This document shows positions 11,549 through 20,355 of a stretch of DNA of 28,402 bases, one piece after another (position 1 is the first letter of the stretch; each line of letters opens with the position of its first letter). Origin of the DNA: Sperchopsis tessellata. Its lineage: Eukaryota; Arthropoda; Insecta; Coleoptera; Hydrophilidae. A program made the position numbers and the translations under genes. Location: the NCBI GenBank assembly GCA_033557685.1, contig JAWQRN010000560.1, positions 1-28,402 on the forward strand. The letters are read 5' to 3'. The notes below the pieces were generated by a model. That model made no database searches. It had not been told where the DNA came from and saw only the letters and a list, made by a program, of their open reading frames with translations.

Positions 11549-11717
11549 CCTGATGATACGTTTTATACTACCAGTAAGCATTCCTTAACACTATGTAACG
11601 AGAGGTGAAATTTTTTCGAATTGAACTAATTCAAATGACCTGGTAAATTTCACGCGCAGCCCTCTGTTAGCTCAGACACAAACCTTTGCTGTCAAAAGCG
11701 TTACTGTTTTCACAGGC

Positions 11718-11729
11718 GTAAAATAATCA
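11718..11729. repeat. Candidate target-site duplication, right
   Basis: GTAAAATAATCA, matching 9346-9358 apart from one A. Confidence 0.5.
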
Positions 11730-11744
11730 TCTGAAAAAGAGAGA

Positions 11745-11767
11745 ACTAGAGACACGTTGTCTCTAGT
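11745..11767. repeat. Perfect 10-bp inverted repeat with 3-base loop
   Basis: ACTAGAGACA-CGT-TGTCTCTAGT. It lies 15 bases outside the right end of the foldback. No role is known. Confidence 0.85.
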
Positions 11768-12029
11768 AATGCTAAGTTACAAAATAATTAAACTTTTTCA
11801 ACTATAAATCATAAATCATACAAATTTAATTATTGCTGCAAACAGTTGTCACTGAGAACAGCTCAGTCAGAAAAACGCAAAAAATAGAGCTGCAATCCAT
11901 AAGTATGTAGCTGAAAAAATAAGCAGCTAAAGAAAGTAAAATAGTCCAGAAGCACTTACGGATAATATAAAAGTATATAAAATTTCCCGGTTAGAATTGA
12001 AACCTTCAATAAATAACGGAATTATTCAG
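11768..12029. other. No recognisable feature
   Basis: AT-rich spacer between the foldback flank and the higher-GC block. Confidence 0.4.
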
Positions 12030-12750
12030 CTTAATGTTTTCTTTGCTTGCAGACCGACATTATCACATTTGCGAAATCCATTTTTGAACAGGTGCCAAAA
12101 AAAATACGGAGTGGAAACGATCACAAATCTAGCAACGCCCCGCCAATTGTAGTTTAAAGGAAACGTGCGAAAAACCCTCCCCCATGATAATGTGAGCTTA
12201 GTAAAAGAATGTGGAATATTCGCGCGCAAGGCAGATCCAACGACCCTGACGTAATAATTATGGAGAACGTGTTCGCTTTAAAATAAACTACATGGCCAAG
12301 TGTCACTTCCATTAACTTTTATCTACCTACTGGAGTTGCTTCGCTTTTTTCTCCACTTCCTCTTCCATTCCTCTCGGATTCTCTCTTTCTCTTTTAAGCT
12401 GTGCAGCATGTGTTAATTTGAAATGTAAATCCGATTATGGGGCTCGTCTCTAAAGAGTCCACGATGTCGTGGAGCGGTTCGGTTTATACGCTCACGGGGT
12501 TTCCGAGCATTACAGAAGCCGTCCATGCCAAATAGCCTCAGACAACTCCAGAGATAAGGCGCCAGGAGATATGAGTATTGTGTTTCTGGGAATGGTACGG
12601 TCCGGATTTCCAAAGTGGAAGCGGACCTTTCCTCTTTCACGACCCTCCCTCAGCGAGATAGGAGGGTGCTCTTATTGTTTTTTTTTTTCTTCTTCGCAGA
12701 AATCTGGAACTCCGGGTTTTAAGGTATTGGAAAGGTCGTTTTAAAAGATA
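12030..12750. other. Higher-GC block with splice-acceptor-like tracts; unassigned
   Basis: GC is visibly higher than in the flanks and CpG is retained (GCGCGCAAGG near 12220, CGTGGAGCGGTTCGG near 12466). Three pyrimidine tracts precede AG: TTTTCTTTGCTTGCAG ending 12052, a long CT-rich run at 12335-12408 ending in GTGCAG, and T-rich CTTCTTCGCAG ending 12699. Overlapping open frames on both strands (+ 12469-12744, 91 codons; - 12413-12640, 75 codons) have no motif I recognise. It could be an exon or UTR of a host gene, a conserved regulatory element or an old repeat. The sequence alone does not decide, and I do not call a gene. Confidence 0.35.
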
Positions 12751-13506
12751 CAATAAATTGTTTTTGTTTTACTTTGTTGTTTCTTAACTTTTCTGAATTT
12801 CCTACAGTCCCTAAATTTTGAAATATATATGTTATATATTTTAAGCATTTTGTATTTTTTTTTCTAGCACAAACATGGTACTGAAATATGAGTAAAAATT
12901 GATCATAGTGTTTCACATATAATAGCATATAGCTTGGTTTCATGTTACTTTTACTAACACTTATTGTACAGGAAATCTTCCTTTATTCTCAGGAATAAAT
13001 TACTTAAATGTACATTTTACACACGATCTCACAAAAACAAAAGTTAAAAGTATGATTTTCGTTTCAGGTGAGTATTCGAAATCCTGTTACTATGTTATTT
13101 GTAAGTATATAAAGGTCTTGTAAAAAGTATATAAGTTCTGTCGAACACATTCCTTATGTCTTGTTAAATTACCTTTGTTAACACAAACAGCAGTAGAAAT
13201 AGCACATTATCCTAAGGCTACTAGCACAAACATATCTCATTACTATATTTAATATAATATAAAAATGTTTCATTTCTAATTTTATTATCAAAAAATTAGA
13301 ATAATTCAATTAATTTCTTCCTTAGCATATGCATATAGACTGATATTGATGATTGGAAACAAATTTTACATAAAACCTCAAAACAAAAAATCCCGAGATA
13401 CACTTCATTAATGAAAAACATATTCCCATTTAACCTATTTACAAGACATTCAATAAATGCTTGAAAACTAGCAATATTTGCCCTTATAATAGGGGTATTC
13501 CATATT
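12751..13506. other. No recognised gene
   Basis: AT-rich sequence. A consensus-like splice donor CAG|GTGAGT occurs at 13065-13073 on the + strand, but no convincing coding exon precedes it. Nothing else is seen. Confidence 0.4.
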
Positions 13507-13790
13507 ACACATATAATGAGGGAAGGTCCAGAAAGGAAACGACCAACTGTCTATAACTATCTTTTATTCATAAACTAGTCGATCGGTTTCGAAGCATCGC
13601 GCATGATCTTCAGGACAAACTAGTTAATCAAGACAATAAAATAAAGAACAACTTTTTAGCTCGAGATATTTTCTCTTGTGCTCATTGTTTTATTATCTTG
13701 ATTAACTAGTTTGTGCTGAAGATGAGGCACGACGCCCCGAAACTGGTCGACTAGTTTATGACTAAAAACACCTTCCCCCATTATATGTGT
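13507..13790. mobile_element. Hairpin element with Penelope-like terminal motif
   Basis: Two arms, 13507-13645 and 13686-13790, are inverted copies. The outer 20-21 bp match almost perfectly (ACACATATAATG.GGGAAGG), and an inner block matches over ATAAACTAGTCGA and ACAAACTAGTTAATCAAGA. The left arm has about 35 extra bases (13528-13565). Each arm contains a CTGAAGAT...CGAAAC..GTCGACTAG-type block (GCTGAAGATGAGG near 13716 and CGAAACTGGTCGACTAG near 13738). That block recalls the hairpin at the ends of Penelope-like retroelements. The attribution comes from memory of this motif and is uncertain. A MITE-like foldback is the alternative. No coding sequence remains. Confidence 0.55.
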
Positions 13791-13799
13791 CTTATAATT

Positions 13800-14334
13800 A
13801 TAACATTATTACTCATATACAAATAGCGTATATAATACACATTATTTATTATGTAAGCACTTTTTTGTATTATTTAACTTTAGCTACATTAACATTAACT
13901 ACATTAGCTAACATTCAGACGTAATTGCGAGATCACAACACATTTGATGAGAATACAAAGTTCTGTAAAAAAAGTTTCGCTTGATATATAATAATGTACT
14001 GGTACACCATCTTATTGAAAAACCACGGATGTATTGCATTTTACAGTACACATAAAGTATAATTAGCTTGTCTACTAAAAATAGTAACATTGAGAATTGA
14101 GAAAATAGATGAATTGGAGTATGGAGTCATTAAGTACCTGTATTTAATAAGGTCAAGAGGTAAGTAGATTTATGATGATATGTTTAATATACTTTGTGAT
14201 CAATGCCCTTTATAAGCTACAATAAAAAATTGAGTTCCATGTTGCAACCAAGCTAAATAAGTTGTTGATAATAATAAATGATCGGAAAAACAGATTTATG
14301 TGTCTATCCCCGAAAGCAGTTCTCAATATGATAT
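13800..14334. other. No recognised gene
   Basis: AT-rich sequence before the mariner remnant. I searched it for a terminal repeat matching sequence after 14960 and saw none. The 60-codon open stretch at 13908-14090 (-) has no recognisable motif. Confidence 0.4.
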
Positions 14335-14960
14335 TATCAGAACATTAAATTTCACTGAAGCTAATCTCCGAGACATTGCAGATTTAATTTGAATGCGCTC
14401 GTTACTAGCTCGCCACTTTGGTCTGGATAAAAAATCTGCGAAATGGATCCCAAAATAATTAAATGTTGTTCAGAAGGGAGCAAGAATTGAAACATCGCGC
14501 TGCATTTTTACATATCTATGGCCCGGCAACAAAACAGCAATCGATGGAATGAAAACGTTCTGGTGGTCCAAGGTTTCAAAAGTTTTCGTTAAAATATCTG
14601 CTGAAAAAGATCTTGCCTCAATTTTTTTGGGATGGCCGCAGAGGTATCATAGACTATCTGGATAAGGATAAAGCAGTACCTGGATAATAATATTACACAT
14701 TATTAACATCACTTTAAGAAAATATTTTGGAAAATAGGCCCGGAAAACGGGTTAATGTTGCCTTGTTATTGTAGGACAACGCGCTTGCGCATAATTCGCG
14801 CAACAACCATTTATTCACCAGATCTGACTCCCTCGAACTATCATCTCTTCCCTCGAGTGAAGAAGAGTTTGACAAGTCATAAATTCGGTGTCTAACAAAG
14901 AGGTAATAAAAGTTTTACATGTTTTGCAGGATTACTGTCATACATTTGTTGCATTTAGAG
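14335..14960 (+). pseudogene. Degenerate mariner-family transposase
   Basis: In order across shifting frames: FTEANLRDIADLI and LLARHFGLDKKSAKWIPKII (second helix-turn-helix and the WVP-like box, about 14350-14460), YGPATKQQSMEWKRSGGP (14518-14571), FFWDGRRGIIDYLDKDK (about 14620-14673), DNALAHNSR (from 14774, second catalytic Asp box) and SPDLTPSNYHLFP (about 14815-14853). In the last box the usual third Asp of SDY is Asn. The text matches the mariner/Tc1 D,D34D fold, closer to the Mos1-type ETKQQS..W branch than to the two other mariners here. Stops and frameshifts are frequent, the first catalytic Asp box is not legible, and I found no terminal inverted repeats. It is the oldest looking of the three mariners. 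Confidence 0.82.
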
Positions 14961-15299
14961 GAGAAAATGTTTGTTTTTAAATTATTGTTGTTTCTATTGT
15001 AGACTACCTAAACGACGGTTTTTGTAGACACTGCTAAGGAACCGGTAGATTACCTGACTGCGGAAAAGTGTTTAATCAGCTCCTAACTGTAAATGTCAAA
15101 CAATTTATTTTTACTTTGACTCGTCACTGAGAATTATAACCAAAAACTACGAATTTATCAATATTTATTTTGACATTGGTGCTCATAAGCTACGTCTTGT
15201 TATTAATTTTATCAAACGGATTTTATTAAACTCATAATTTTGGCTAATGCGCGTAAATTATTTTATATAAATAAAATTATTAAGAATTTTAAAATTATT
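14961..15299. other. No recognised gene
   Basis: Tail of, or flank to, the decayed mariner. The C-terminal end of the transposase cannot be traced with confidence past about 14960. Confidence 0.4.
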
Positions 15300-15640
15300 T
15301 GCGGGATGAGAGGGAGATTTCTGGCTCTTTGCAACATCAATAATATTGTGGATAAAGTCTAACATTTAGTACGTTCGATTGGAATATAATGGCGCGTTGA
15401 TTTAGAGAGAGGAAATTGCTGCGGGCCTCGCAGATTATTTATTAGAGCCGCGTCTTCAGTCAGTTGCAAATGTGGTATTCTGCGAGGGCAGGAAATTACA
15501 AACAGCTACGCCGCGCCAGCATCGACAGCCGCCCTCAGCTACCGACACATTTGTACAACGCGTCTAAAATTACAATACTGCACGGATATCCTGGACGGAA
15601 CGGGGGTGGTTTCTGGCGATAGAGAATATTCTACTAGTGA
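15300..15640. other. CpG-rich island in AT-rich context
   Basis: Contains many CpG dinucleotides (for example CTACGCCGCGCCAGCATCG near 15510) and no long open frame. The part at 15370-15463 is shared with 24116-24209 (separate entries). The rest (15464-15640) is single-copy here. It could be a regulatory element, a conserved non-coding element or a young, still CpG-rich repeat. Confidence 0.4.
15399..15463 (+). repeat. CpG-rich dispersed repeat, copy A
   Basis: Shares with 24145-24209 the landmarks GATTTAG, GGAAAT.GC.GCGG, CGCA..TTATTTATTA and CGTCTTC in the same order, with almost no length change. Weaker similarity extends about 30 bp upstream (CGAT.G..ATATAAT). Confidence 0.75.
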
Positions 15641-15987
15641 ATGGTGGATAGCTAGGTTACTTAAGGGGGTTAAGGACAATAGTGGATAGATGGATGACAC
15701 TTTTGGTATTCTTCCATGGAAAAGCTTTCAAAGAGAATAGAACAAAACGTGTTTAAATACAAGGTATTGTATACAAATAATGCTAGTCGATTAATTTGAG
15801 CTCAGTATATGGTACTTATAATTTAAAACATATAGCAGTTTCAAGGATACAGATAAGAAAAATAATACGTATAATGTAGGAATGTGTTTTTAATAATTTT
15901 GCTGCGTTTTGGTTTGTCATAGCGTATTAGTATAAAATTAAACTTAAGAATGAAATTTTGTTGCAATACATAGTATGTATACACTGA
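15641..15987. other. No recognisable feature
   Basis: AT-rich spacer between the CpG-rich island and the hAT remnant. Confidence 0.4.
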
Positions 15988-16830
15988 CTAGTGCTTCCAA
16001 AATGGTGTGTCACGACTATTTAGTGTGTCGCAAATATGATACACATGTATTTCGTGAAAAGGGGGGCACAAAGAATTAATTACATATAAAACTACAATTT
16101 TACCCGAATTTCATAGACAATAAGTATTTGCAAATTCAAATTAACTTGTTTTGGATCAAGAAACATTTTATTTCAGCTATACCAAAAAAATTTCATCCTA
16201 TGCTGAAACCGGGGTAAAGTAGAAAAGGAAATTGTAAAAATATTATTAGTAGACGTATTCCACAGATGTCTAATGATATCAGCAGGTTAATAAAAGTAGT
16301 TGAATCTACCAACATGAGTGAAAAAATCAACTATAGAATTTATAAGATTTATTACGGAAATATGACAAATATTTCGTTGTAAGTATCAGATATTTTTGAC
16401 ATCATAAGTTCTTATAAAACGTAAACTATTATTAAAGTCTTACATTAGTATTTGTCCTGATGGAGTCTCCGCTATGACTGGTTCAATTAAAATATTTATG
16501 CCTATTTCGTAAGAAGATAAACTGCTTGGCCTTATCCACAGTATTTTATATTAAAAATTTTGTTGGATCAGGTAGTAAAAAATATGAATTTTATAAAAAG
16601 CATTACATACAAATTTCAGAGTTTTAAACTTGTATGATGTCCATTTTTTTCATACTGTAAGTACAATGGTTATAAAATTAAAAGTATTATCTCACTGTTT
16701 CTTTCCCTAAAGCGGAATGAGTTGTCAGATTATTTAAAAGACAACCTTCAAGGTTTTAAATTAGCGTTCTTGGCAGATATTTTTGAACACTCAATCATGT
16801 TAACCTAAATATGTAATACGTGAGCAAAAT
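15988..16830 (+). mobile_element. Decayed hAT (Charlie/Buster-like) transposon fragment
   Basis: The left end CTAGTGCTTCCAAAATGG followed by TGTGTCACGAC resembles the CAGTG-TTCTCAAA...CGCGA ends of hAT elements. Downstream, the transposase is legible in pieces: a SRRIPQMSNDISRLIKVV block (about 16250-16300; the family has SNDTV-RRI), CPDGVSAMTGSIKIF (about 16456-16500; family DGA-SMTG) and ELSDYLKDN...LAFLADIFEHSI (about 16715-16795; family LAYLADIFEHLN). These are landmarks of the hAT-derived ZBED/SCAND3-like proteins. The N-terminal BED finger and most of the catalytic core are unreadable. No right terminal repeat was found, so the copy is truncated or fully eroded on that side. Confidence 0.75.
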
Positions 16831-17080
16831 AATATATTAATTTCAACAGATAAGATGTATGCTTTAAAAACAAAATAATTATGTGGAAAAGATGAATAAC
16901 TGAAAGAAAATGTAGAAAATTACAATTTTATAATAGTTTTGTGTATTTTTAAACGACTCTGTTCTTTTTGTAAATGAAACGAGAAATATTAGAGCTTTAG
17001 AATTTTTTATAAACGTGTCTAAGGAATTTCCAACAATATCAAAATATAGCGTGTCTTTGCGAGTCGTAAAATATATATTA

Positions 17081-17109
17081 TTAGGTTGGACCATATGAAA
17101 TGTCGGATT
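17081..17109 (+). repeat. mariner 3' terminal inverted repeat
   Basis: TTAGGTTGGACCATATGAAA followed by TGTCGGATT. The transposase stop codon (TAA on the minus strand, 17108-17110) overlaps its inner edge. Confidence 0.9.
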
Positions 17110-18077
17110 AATCAAAATAGTCTTCGTTTATATTAATACACCTTTGCCAACAATCTACAAAAGCGTAAATGTCATTTTTGAAAAAATCTGTTTTATTAGA
17201 GTCAATAAAGTTTTTGACTGCTGTTTTCATTTCTTCTTCGATTTTAAAAGAATTTCCCCCTAAAAAGTGATAGTCGATTGGAGATAAATTTGGTGAATTG
17301 TGTGGATGTTGTAGAATTTCATAATCGTACTCATTAAATTTCTGAATAGTTATTTGTGATGTATGAGGTCAAGCATTACCGAGTAAGAGAATAGGTTCGC
17401 TATATTTTCAATTTTTTTTTGAGTTTTTTTTTAATATATTAGCAATACTTTTCTGGTGTTGTACTTTCGCCGCAACGTGGGAACGAATAATCAGTTACAC
17501 CATGTATATTCCACCAAACTATAAACAGTAAATTCTGTGGATGTAGTGAAGGTTTTGGAGCATATTTTGGGAGTTCATTCGTATCTAGCCATTGAGCTGA
17601 TCTCTTACGATTGTCTTCCAATATCCATTTTTCGTCGCACGTCATTATTCTATCCAGAAATGGTTCACGGTTATTTCTCGTAAGATGTGCATTAAGTCGG
17701 TCCAATTTGTTTCTGTAGGAAAGTTCATGAGGTACCCATCTATCCATCTGTTTGACTTAATCTATTACTTGGAGATGTCGTAGCATTGTTACATGATCAA
17801 CTTGCATTCACTATGCAAGTTCTCGAAATGTTTGACGTGGATCTTCTTTTACAAAGGCCTTCAAAACTTCGTTATCAATTTTGATTTGAGGCTTTCCATG
17901 ATACTCATCTTCGAGCGATTCATTTCCATCACGAAAATTTTTAAACCAACACTGCATTACTCGTTCACTTACAGAAGTCTCACCATATACACTTTTAATA
18001 TTACGAGTTGCTTAAGCTGCACTCTTAGTAAATTTGAAGTAATAACGGACTTCGATGCGTATCTCATTAGTTGACAT
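17108..18077 (-). pseudogene. mariner transposase (D,D34D), broken
   Basis: Starts MSTNEIRIEVRYYFK at 18077 and ends in NINEDYFD-stop inside the 3' TIR, about 323 codons against roughly 345 in the family. Legible in order: VMQCWFKNFRDGNESLED (second half of the N-terminal DNA-binding region), DPRQTFREL, RWVPHELS (17738-17715), REPFLDRIMTCDEKWILED (first Asp kept), RKRSAQWLD, FIVWWNIHGV, TPEKYC (17450-17433), then LLLGNA-stop-PHTSQ, where the second-Asp box HDNARPH has lost its Asp, and NSPNLSPIDYHF (third Asp kept). The interval 17439-17747 is open for over 100 codons, the longest coding run of any transposon here. Stops include one after KSAA near 18015 and one after FREL near 17817. Confidence 0.92.
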
Positions 18078-18237
18078 ACTGGAATTAAAAATTTAAAATT
18101 ATTATTAATTGTGGCGATTCGAAAATAAAATGTTATAAAAACACGTAAAACAAACAGATGTATTTATATACTTGACACATCTAAGAATTTAGGTTAGAAA
18201 ATTAACTCAGTCGCATCAACATAAATTCTGAAAAAAA

Positions 18238-18264
18238 AATCCTATTTCATATGCGCTAACCTAA
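18238..18264 (-). repeat. mariner 5' terminal inverted repeat
   Basis: AATCC-ATTTCATATG-GC-AACCTAA, the imperfect reverse complement of 17081-17109, with a 2-base indel and about three substitutions. Confidence 0.9.
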
Positions 18265-19639
18265 TGTAAATTAAAAAATGTTTCTATATATTTCACTCGT
18301 GTTTGCACTATCATTAATAAAAAATTTGTTATTGGGTAAGTTTTATTATTATAATTAAACAAAAATACTTTCTTGCTACTATCCTCTATTACGAAAATTT
18401 TTCTCCGTCAAAAATGTGTCGCCAAGAAATAGGTTTAAGTTGAATGACAAAATGACATACAAAATCTGTTATTTGTAAAATACTCGATAACAGAATTTCT
18501 TTGTAGTATTGTATTGCAGTAAGTTGCACGTATTTAGTTTATTTACTTGTTTTGCAGTAAGCATTACAAATTTCAAACCATATTTTTCCAAAAAAAACAG
18601 CTCCAAACAAACACCAAATATATTTTGCCTTAATTTCAGAATGAACTATATAAAGAACATGGTTATAGAAAGGTATATAAAATTTGTGAAAAAAAGAGAT
18701 ATTTTCAATGTATCTGACTGTAAAGTCTGCATATAATAAACTGAGAAAAAAATCCTTCTTTTAACCTAATTTGTACATTTTGCACTTCATGTTCCCATAT
18801 CAACGAGGGTATATTATGCAAACCGAAGCATGTCAGCTTTAAATAAAATTTCACTTTCTGTGATTTTCTTAAATTTCCATCATCATTCACAATGAATATT
18901 GTTTTAAACAACTACCAAGTAATTTAACAACAAACCAATATACAAAATTTGTTATGTTTTTAAGTTCAATTCGTAAAGAGAGAAACATCTATTTAGAATA
19001 AGCAATGTTTATTCCAATTTACCAGTTTATTGCCTTAGCAGTTGAAGCAAATATGTTTAATAACACAAGTTAAAATGTTAAAGTATACATACTAACACAT
19101 TATTTTAACTTTAAAAAATACTTCTAATGATTTACAGATTTACTGACGATATGGTATTGATACTCTTTGTAAGCTTTTAAATGAAACTACTGTTTCGAAA
19201 CTACTGCTGAACTTTCAGACACTAGAATATTCAAATACGTACTCGAATCTAAAATGCGAGAAGAGACGAGACGATCCCCGTAATGAAGAAGGAAAAGAAA
19301 GTATTTTCCTTAGGGTATTTCTCGACTATTCAAACGAATAATATACCGTCTATATACAACTATAAATACTGTAAATTATTGTTGCAATTAATGCTGAAAT
19401 TTGGTGTTATGTCAAAGTACACTACTCATGATTATAGTAAATATACTTTAAAATTGTAGAATTGTTATTTGTGAACCAGTACAAACGCACACCCCCAGTT
19501 TGTAACTAATTTCCATTTCCTTTTTCAGCGCTAAACAATTTGCCAACCCACAGGATAAAATAAATATATTTTAATATTTTGCAAGGGGATCCCAGTTACA
19601 ATGCACAATATAAGTATCTCGCATAACTTGATGAAGTGA
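18265..19639. other. No recognised gene
   Basis: AT-rich sequence. The open stretches at 18509-18736 (+) and 18705-18911 (-) have no recognisable motif. A FTDDMVLIL reading at about 19140-19166 (+) recalls an RT active-site box but has no supporting blocks around it (see rejected items). Confidence 0.4.
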
Positions 19640-20050
19640 ACTGCCTCTAAAAGCGACGCCGTGTACGAACACCTATAGGTCGGCCGAGAGTGCACCCCAC
19701 AAATAGATAGTAATTGCGATGTCTGTATGCAAACAGCCTCTCCGGTCTCTTCCAGGCGGTGAACCGACATGAAAGAATTCCCCGCAAATAAGAATGACTT
19801 GTTGAAATATTCATTAAACGTGCGAACACAAGTGACAGAAAATGTGGATATCCGTTTCACATTCTCTCATGTTAATAACATTTCGTCCTTTATCTGGAGA
19901 AGACCTCATGAATTTGGCTCTGCGTATATACATTTATGTACGTACGAGTGTGTGTTTGTAGAAAGCAATTGGATGAAGACAGTGCCGACGTTTCTGCGAG
20001 TGAGATTGCCGACCTAAAGGGACTGACCCACATTTCGAATGTACAGGAAC
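19640..20050. other. Moderately GC-rich unassigned block
   Basis: CpG-containing sequence (GTCGGCCGAGAGTG near 19679, CAGTGCCGACGTTTCTGCG near 19980). It has overlapping open stretches on both strands (- 19531-19860, 109 codons; - 19647-19829, 60 codons; + 19769-20017, 82 codons), none with a recognisable motif. Dual-strand openness is what GC elevation alone produces. It could be a conserved non-coding element or an old repeat. Confidence 0.3.
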
Positions 20051-20355
20051 TTTGAATGGTCTAATACATAAATAAATATCAACCAAAATGTTTGTTGTTT
20101 CCAAACATGTAGGTGCTGGCCATAAACAAAACATATCTTCTTGGTTATTTACAAGCAATTCAATCATAGTATTCCCATTTTTGAGATTGAGGAAATGAAT
20201 TCCATAGATTAATAAAATTGTGACATCCAAAACAGTTTTATGCAATTAGGTTAAAGCGACAGGAAATACAGCTCTGCCTTTATAATTAACAAAATTACCT
20301 GAAGGATTTACTAAATTATATATTTTGTTCCTAAAATCATAATAATTATATAATA
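20051..20355. other. No recognisable feature
   Basis: AT-rich sequence upstream of the second RTE copy. The minus-strand open stretch ending at 20245 has no motif. Confidence 0.4.

Larger units (their letters stand above)
9359..11717. mobile_element. Large foldback element: inverted arrays of ~175-bp units (non-autonomous)
   Basis: The outer 170 bp of each end (9359-9530 and 11545-11717) are inverted copies, sharing for example CCTGTGAAAACAG, GTTTGTGTCTGAGCTAA and GAATGCTTACTGGTAGTAT. Inside, a unit of about 175 bp is tandemly repeated: 4 units on the left (anchors at 9691, 9865, 10039, 10232) and 7 on the right in opposite orientation (10323, 10498, 10673, 10848, 11023, 11198, 11372). The arrays meet near 10308-10314 with no spacer. 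There is no meaningful coding capacity; the 60-66 codon open stretches at 10298-10498 and 10639-10827 are simply the repeat read through. The architecture resembles FoldBack/Galileo-type elements, but I do not recognise the family. The transposase source and superfamily are unknown. Confidence 0.85.
17081..18264 (-). mobile_element. mariner transposon, Hsmar1/cecropia-like, nearly full length (1184 bp)
   Basis: Left end TTAGGTTGGACCATATGAAA (17081 on) and right end ...ATTTCATATGCGCTAACCTAA (to 18264) form 27-29 bp imperfect inverted repeats. TTAGGTTGG is the hallmark start of Hsmar1/cecropia mariners. The left flank is TA (17079-17080); the right flank reads TG, probably a mutated TA duplication. 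The transposase fills the element on the minus strand. At 1184 bp it is about 100 bp shorter than typical, consistent with small internal losses. Confidence 0.92.

Noticed and set aside
12413..12744. Small proteins on both strands of the GC-rich block
   Set aside because: Overlapping frames on both strands with no recognisable motif; higher GC alone lowers stop frequency. Kept only as an unassigned block.
17793..18074. 93-codon + strand open stretch
   Set aside because: It is the antisense of the mariner transposase N-terminal half on the minus strand.
19138..19260. FTDDMVLIL reading resembling the RT active-site box
   Set aside because: No other RT block occurs in the right order on either side, and stops are frequent. 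A four-residue match in AT-rich DNA is easily chance.
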